The position numbers and the translations under genes are program-made. Shown here one piece after another: positions 25,290 through 28,545 of a DNA stretch of 28,545 bases. The stretch is from Bacteroidota bacterium (GTDB lineage: Bacteria; Bacteroidota; Bacteroidia; Bacteroidales; Lentimicrobiaceae), in contig JAEYXG010000266.1 in NCBI GenBank assembly GCA_023428585.1, positions 1 to 28,545 on the forward strand, read 5' to 3'. Numbering within the stretch: the first letter of the stretch is position 1; every line of letters starts with the position of its first letter. The notes beneath the pieces were generated by a model. That model was not told the DNA's origin. It was given only the letters and a program-made list of their open reading frames with translations, and did not search any database.

Positions 25290-25865
25290 ATGATGAACAA
25301 TGAGGTAAATATTATTCTTCAGGTTATAAATGGTAATACCGGAGCATACAAACTCCTGGTTGAAGCATATAAAGACCTCGTATTTACACTTGTCATCAAG
25401 ATTGTTAGAAACCGTGAAGTAGCTGAAGAAGTGGCGCAGGATGTGTTCCTTAAAGCTTATCATTCATTAGGAACTTTTAAGAATGAATCAAAATTCTCAA
25501 CCTGGCTTTTCAGAATTGCCTATAATACAGCCATTTCAAGAATAAGAAAAAAAACAATCACAACATTAACAATTGATGATTCCATCATTGATAACTTCAC
25601 TGTTGATGACGTCCAAGAGACCCTTGAGAGCATAGATAATGAAGAGAAATTAAATATTCTTAAACTAGCTTTGGATGATTTGAATGATGATGATCATTTG
25701 CTGATTGATTTATTCTATTTTCATCACCAAAGCATTGAAGAAATTTGCAATATTACCGGATTGACAGATTCGAATGTTAAGGTCAAACTTCATCGTACTC
25801 GTAAAAAACTATACGAAAACATGAATAACCGGTTAAAAAAATTTAAAGTCGTACAAGGAGTGTAA
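25290..25865 (+). CDS. Sigma-70 family (ECF-type) RNA polymerase sigma factor
   Basis: A 191-residue protein with region 2 (about 25-95: YKDLVFTLVIKIV, EEVAQDVFLKAYHSL, FSTWLFRIAYNTAISRIRKK) and region 4 (about 130-180: LNDDDHLLIDLFYFHHQSIEEICNITGL followed by DSNVKVKLHRTRKKLYENM, the HTH). There is no region 1 or 3, so it belongs to the extracytoplasmic-function group. The next gene starts 12 bases later and encodes a membrane protein that may be its anti-sigma factor. The DUF6249 gene is divergent. Confidence 0.94.
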   Translation: MMNNEVNIILQVINGNTGAYKLLVEAYKDLVFTLVIKIVRNREVAEEVAQDVFLKAYHSLGTFKNESKFSTWLFRIAYNTAISRIRKKTITTLTIDDSIIDNFTVDDVQETLESIDNEEKLNILKLALDDLNDDDHLLIDLFYFHHQSIEEICNITGLTDSNVKVKLHRTRKKLYENMNNRLKKFKVVQGV

Positions 25866-25877
25866 ACAATTAAGCAA

Positions 25878-26324
25878 ATGGAAAACATTAAAGATATCAA
25901 CAAGTTAAGTGATCCATTCCTCGAGAAGATGTTTCAATCATTACCTTTGGAAAGCTCTGGAAGTGGGTTTACAAATCAAGTTATGAACCAGGTATATGCC
26001 AGTGTTGAGCCGATTATAGAACCTTCAGAATATAGAAGGCAAATGCTTTGGGCTTATTCATTGATTGGCTTGGGTATAATAGTGATTGGGCTTATTCTAT
26101 TTGCCATTTGGCCATTTTTTGAGCTAAGTTTCAAAATTGACACTTCACTTATACTCAAATTCATATCCGCATCATTAGGTGTAGTTGACGGAATTTCAAA
26201 CTTTGTTGATTATCTGAGACAATCATCTTTACAACTATCTATTTTCTTTTCTGTTTTTATCCTTTTTCTCGTTGAGAGATTACTTAGAAGAGGGTTTTCC
26301 AACAACAATTCCTTTATGCTCTAA
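25878..26324 (+). CDS. Membrane protein, candidate anti-sigma factor
   Basis: A 148-residue protein with a soluble N-terminal part of about 50 residues, a membrane helix (about 54-77, WAYSLIGLGIIVIGLILFAIW), an amphipathic middle, and a second helix (about 115-134, LSIFFSVFILFLVERLL). There is no HxxxCxxC zinc motif as in ZAS-type anti-sigma factors, and no FecR-like domain. The call rests on its position 12 bases behind the sigma gene and on its membrane topology. The N-terminal FLEKMFQSLPLESSGSGFTNQVM segment is the most likely part to bind sigma, but this is inference. Confidence 0.6.
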   Translation: MENIKDINKLSDPFLEKMFQSLPLESSGSGFTNQVMNQVYASVEPIIEPSEYRRQMLWAYSLIGLGIIVIGLILFAIWPFFELSFKIDTSLILKFISASLGVVDGISNFVDYLRQSSLQLSIFFSVFILFLVERLLRRGFSNNNSFML

Positions 26325-26511
26325 AAGGTTATTGTAGATTCGAACACAAGGCAAAGTAATAAGGAAGTTATTGGTAGGATAACAGAAAAGAATTGAAATC
26401 GATGGAAATTAGAAAAGTATTCTATATATAACATGCACCATTACAACTCATTGATTTAACATTCAGGTATTTTACTCTACTAATAATACTGAGTTGTATT
26501 ATATTACAGAT

Positions 26512-27894
26512 CTACTTAATCCCTTCTCGACGCTCTTCCCAAAGTTGTTTAAAATTTTTATCTGCAATCATTGGCATCTTTCTTTCAGATCCCCATTTGC
26601 TTGAATATAGTTGTTTAAGAGCCAAATTCTTCCATTTAGAATTACCCCAGTCCATCCATTTCCTGTTCTTCAGGACTTTATGCCAGGCACTCATTGTCAA
26701 TCCTTCGATAAATGAATAATTCTTTCTTTTTATAGAATCATTCCGATTGCTAATTAGTAATTCATGCAAATTGATGTTTACCGGGCAAACTGCCGTACAA
26801 TCACCACAAAGTGTGCTTGAATAACTTAAGTGAATATTATCTTCCAAGCCATTCATCCACGGGGTAATGATTGATCCTATAGGACCACTGTATGAATTAC
26901 CTTCTGAAACACCAAATGTTTTTCTATTAACAGGACAAATATTTTGACAAGCTCCGCAATCAATACACCCTAAAGCACGACGCTGAAATTTCTGAGCCAA
27001 TACTTCACTACGGCCATTATCTACAACTACAACGAACATCTCAAACGGACCATCCTTCTCTCCATCCTGCCTTGGACCACTGATTATAGTATTATAGGTA
27101 TTTATTCTTTCGCCCGAACTATATGTTGCATATAATGGAAGAAATGCATCAAGATTCATTAGAGACGGAATTATCTTATCTATGCCAGCAAGTACTATTT
27201 GAATCTTAGGGAGAGAATTGACTATTGCTGCTTCTCCTGAACTCTCACTTATACATATAGATCCGGTGTCAGCAATAAGATAATTGGCACCAGAAATTGA
27301 AGCAGTAGACGTTGTGATTTTTTCACGTAGATGCTTTCTAATAAATTCAAGAATTTCTACAGGATTATGTTTGAATGATATCTTGAACTTTTTTTCCAGA
27401 ACAGCAGCGATTTCACGATAACTTTTATGAATAAGAACAGAAGCAAGGTGTTTGGGTTTCTCATCAAATTGATTTAAAATAAAGCCACCAGGATTTAATT
27501 CTACACATTCAATTTCCTCCTCTTTTAACTTTTCAACTAAATCAATTTCATCAGAAATCAGGGATTTCGTTTTTGTAACCAGATTGACCTTATTCTTGCT
27601 AAGAATGCTCTTAATTTCTCTTACAGCTTCAGCAGAATCCTGTGCCCAAATAACCTTACCTCCATTTCTTTCAAAATTCGCTTCAAATTCGATCAAGTAT
27701 TTTTCAAGACCATTTACAGCTTTATGCCGTATATGGCCAGCTCTCCTTTTAGCAAGATCAAGATTAGAAAATTGAGATTCGGCTTGCTGTACACCTCTAT
27801 TATATCTTGAAATATTTTCATCCAAGATAATTTGACGCTCCTTATTCTCAGTTGCTATTAGTGAATCTTTAATATAGGTCTTTTCTGATTCCAC
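26512..27894 (-). CDS. lutB: LutB-type iron-sulfur LUD-domain protein
   Basis: A 460-residue protein of the lactate-utilisation LutB family. An N-terminal LUD domain (about 60-290, with ADTGSICISESSGEAAIVNS) is followed by two ferredoxin-like iron-sulfur segments. The first is CxxCxxCxxxCP (C310, C313, C316, C320; IDCGACQNICP). The second is CGDCTAVCP (C363, C366, C370). In Bacillus LutABC, LutB is part of an L-lactate dehydrogenase complex. Neither lutA nor lutC is next to it here; rpiB lies 4 bases upstream and the downstream neighbour is convergent. The partner subunits may be elsewhere, so the exact reaction is inferred from the family. Confidence 0.9.
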   Translation of the reverse strand: MESEKTYIKDSLIATENKERQIILDENISRYNRGVQQAESQFSNLDLAKRRAGHIRHKAVNGLEKYLIEFEANFERNGGKVIWAQDSAEAVREIKSILSKNKVNLVTKTKSLISDEIDLVEKLKEEEIECVELNPGGFILNQFDEKPKHLASVLIHKSYREIAAVLEKKFKISFKHNPVEILEFIRKHLREKITTSTASISGANYLIADTGSICISESSGEAAIVNSLPKIQIVLAGIDKIIPSLMNLDAFLPLYATYSSGERINTYNTIISGPRQDGEKDGPFEMFVVVVDNGRSEVLAQKFQRRALGCIDCGACQNICPVNRKTFGVSEGNSYSGPIGSIITPWMNGLEDNIHLSYSSTLCGDCTAVCPVNINLHELLISNRNDSIKRKNYSFIEGLTMSAWHKVLKNRKWMDWGNSKWKNLALKQLYSSKWGSERKMPMIADKNFKQLWEERREGIK

Positions 27895-27898
27895 GATT

Positions 27899-28351
27899 CT
27901 AAATTATGCAATTCGAAACTTTGTCTACTCTTCTTTGGTGACGCCCCCCTTCGAAATCTGTTTCTAGAAATAACTGAACAGCTTTCCATGCTTCTTCAAA
28001 ATCAATAAATCGGGCAGGTAATGATAACACGTTTGCATCATTATGCTGTCGGGTTAATTTTGCTTGCTCACTATTCCAACATAATGCTCCTCTTACACCT
28101 AAATATTTGTTTACAACCATATTCACACCATTTCCACTACCACACATTACTATACCTCTTTCGTATTCACCTTTATTTACTGAAGAGCCCAATTTATGAG
28201 CATAATCGGGATAGTCAGTACTCTCATCAGAATAAGTACCAAAATCATGAATTAAATAACCGGCATTCTTTAACCTTAAAGTAAGAAATTCTTTAAGTGG
28301 AAAACCAGCATGATCACATCCAAGTGCCAAAATTTTCTCTTTATTCCACAT
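27899..28351 (-). CDS. rpiB: Ribose-5-phosphate isomerase B
   Basis: A 150-residue RpiB/LacA family isomerase that interconverts ribose-5-phosphate and ribulose-5-phosphate in the non-oxidative pentose phosphate pathway. Key features are GCDHAGFPLKE (D13, H14), the nucleotide-like loop with catalytic Cys C70 (VMCGSGNGVNMVVNK), RGALCWN, and HNDANVLSLPAR (H103). Length is normal. Its stop lies 4 bases before lutB, so the two are probably co-transcribed. A TAAATTTG box precedes the ATG on the minus strand. Confidence 0.95.
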   Translation of the reverse strand: MWNKEKILALGCDHAGFPLKEFLTLRLKNAGYLIHDFGTYSDESTDYPDYAHKLGSSVNKGEYERGIVMCGSGNGVNMVVNKYLGVRGALCWNSEQAKLTRQHNDANVLSLPARFIDFEEAWKAVQLFLETDFEGGRHQRRVDKVSNCII

Positions 28352-28370
28352 TGTTAATAATTTTTCAGGA

Positions 28371-28378
28371 CAAATTTA
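28371..28378 (-). promoter_or_regulatory. Candidate -7 promoter box for rpiB-lutB
   Basis: The minus strand reads TAAATTTG, a full match to TAnnTTTG, 19 bases before the rpiB ATG. No clear -33 TTTG was seen. Beyond it, to the window end, only AT-rich sequence is visible. Confidence 0.45.
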
Positions 28379-28545
28379 GTTATAAAATTACTGAACTGGG
28401 TAAAAAGCTTAATTATTAATCACTTAAACAATTTAATCATTGGCTTACTTTTTGATAGTGTACTAATAACCAACGAAGTAAAACTTATCAACTTGAAATT
28501 GTTTATTACACCATCAACCTGTTATTAACTATTGATAAAATCAGG

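Noticed and set aside
26442..26498. 9-bp inverted arms (TACAACTCA/TGAGTTGTA) between the sigma operon and lutB
   Set aside because: The loop is 39 bases with no T-run, so it is not a convincing terminator.
28379..28545. Possible replication origin in the AT-rich right end
   Set aside because: No DnaA boxes were seen. The parS pair suggests only origin proximity, not the origin itself.

Overview
The window looks like a chromosomal segment from a low-GC member of the Bacteroidota, probably Bacteroidales or a related order. The evidence is the gene set (a DUF4175-type membrane/coiled-coil protein, a DUF4292 lipoprotein, a DUF6249 protein, a TonB-dependent receptor), the ybeY-mnmG neighbourhood, and repeated TAnnTTTG boxes a short distance upstream of genes, which match the known Bacteroidetes -7 promoter element. 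No phage, insertion sequence, CRISPR array or multi-gene defence cassette was recognised. This is mostly core genome with a few unusual details.

Left part (1-4700), mostly minus strand. The first 1167 bases encode the N-terminal third to half of a TonB-dependent receptor that runs off the left edge. A small membrane-anchored hypothetical protein lies upstream of it, with a perfect 23-bp palindrome in the region before that. A 39-residue hydrophobic protein follows on the plus strand, then a prolyl-tRNA editing deacylase and glutamyl-tRNA synthetase on the minus strand. The gap between the last two holds a large inverted repeat built from 11-bp units.

Middle part (4800-19250), plus strand. 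It starts with a multi-spanning class III adenylate cyclase. A DUF4175-type protein follows, cut into two same-frame pieces by a single TAA. Then come ybeY, mnmG, a SAM methyltransferase, a very large NtrY-like sensor kinase and a polysaccharide flippase. Two 16-bp parS-like sites, in opposite orientation, sit immediately before mnmG and across the start of the methyltransferase gene. This suggests the segment lies in the origin-proximal, ParB-loading part of the chromosome.

Right part (19300-28545). A plus-strand cell-envelope run holds dut, a periplasmic TPR protein, a DUF4292 lipoprotein, an EnvC-like amidase activator and tatA. A hairpin is shared as terminator with a convergent tRNA-Ala(GGC). 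Next is thpR, then a sigma-factor locus (DUF6249 membrane protein, divergent ECF-like sigma factor, membrane protein that may be its anti-sigma factor). Last, on the minus strand, comes an rpiB-lutB pair. In the final 167 bases beyond the rpiB promoter I see only AT-rich sequence.

The points most worth checking are the in-frame stop in the DUF4175 gene, the parS pair around mnmG, the inverted 11-bp repeat array at about 2990-3103, and the palindrome upstream of the TonB receptor locus. I did not find convincing evidence of a previously undescribed multi-gene system.
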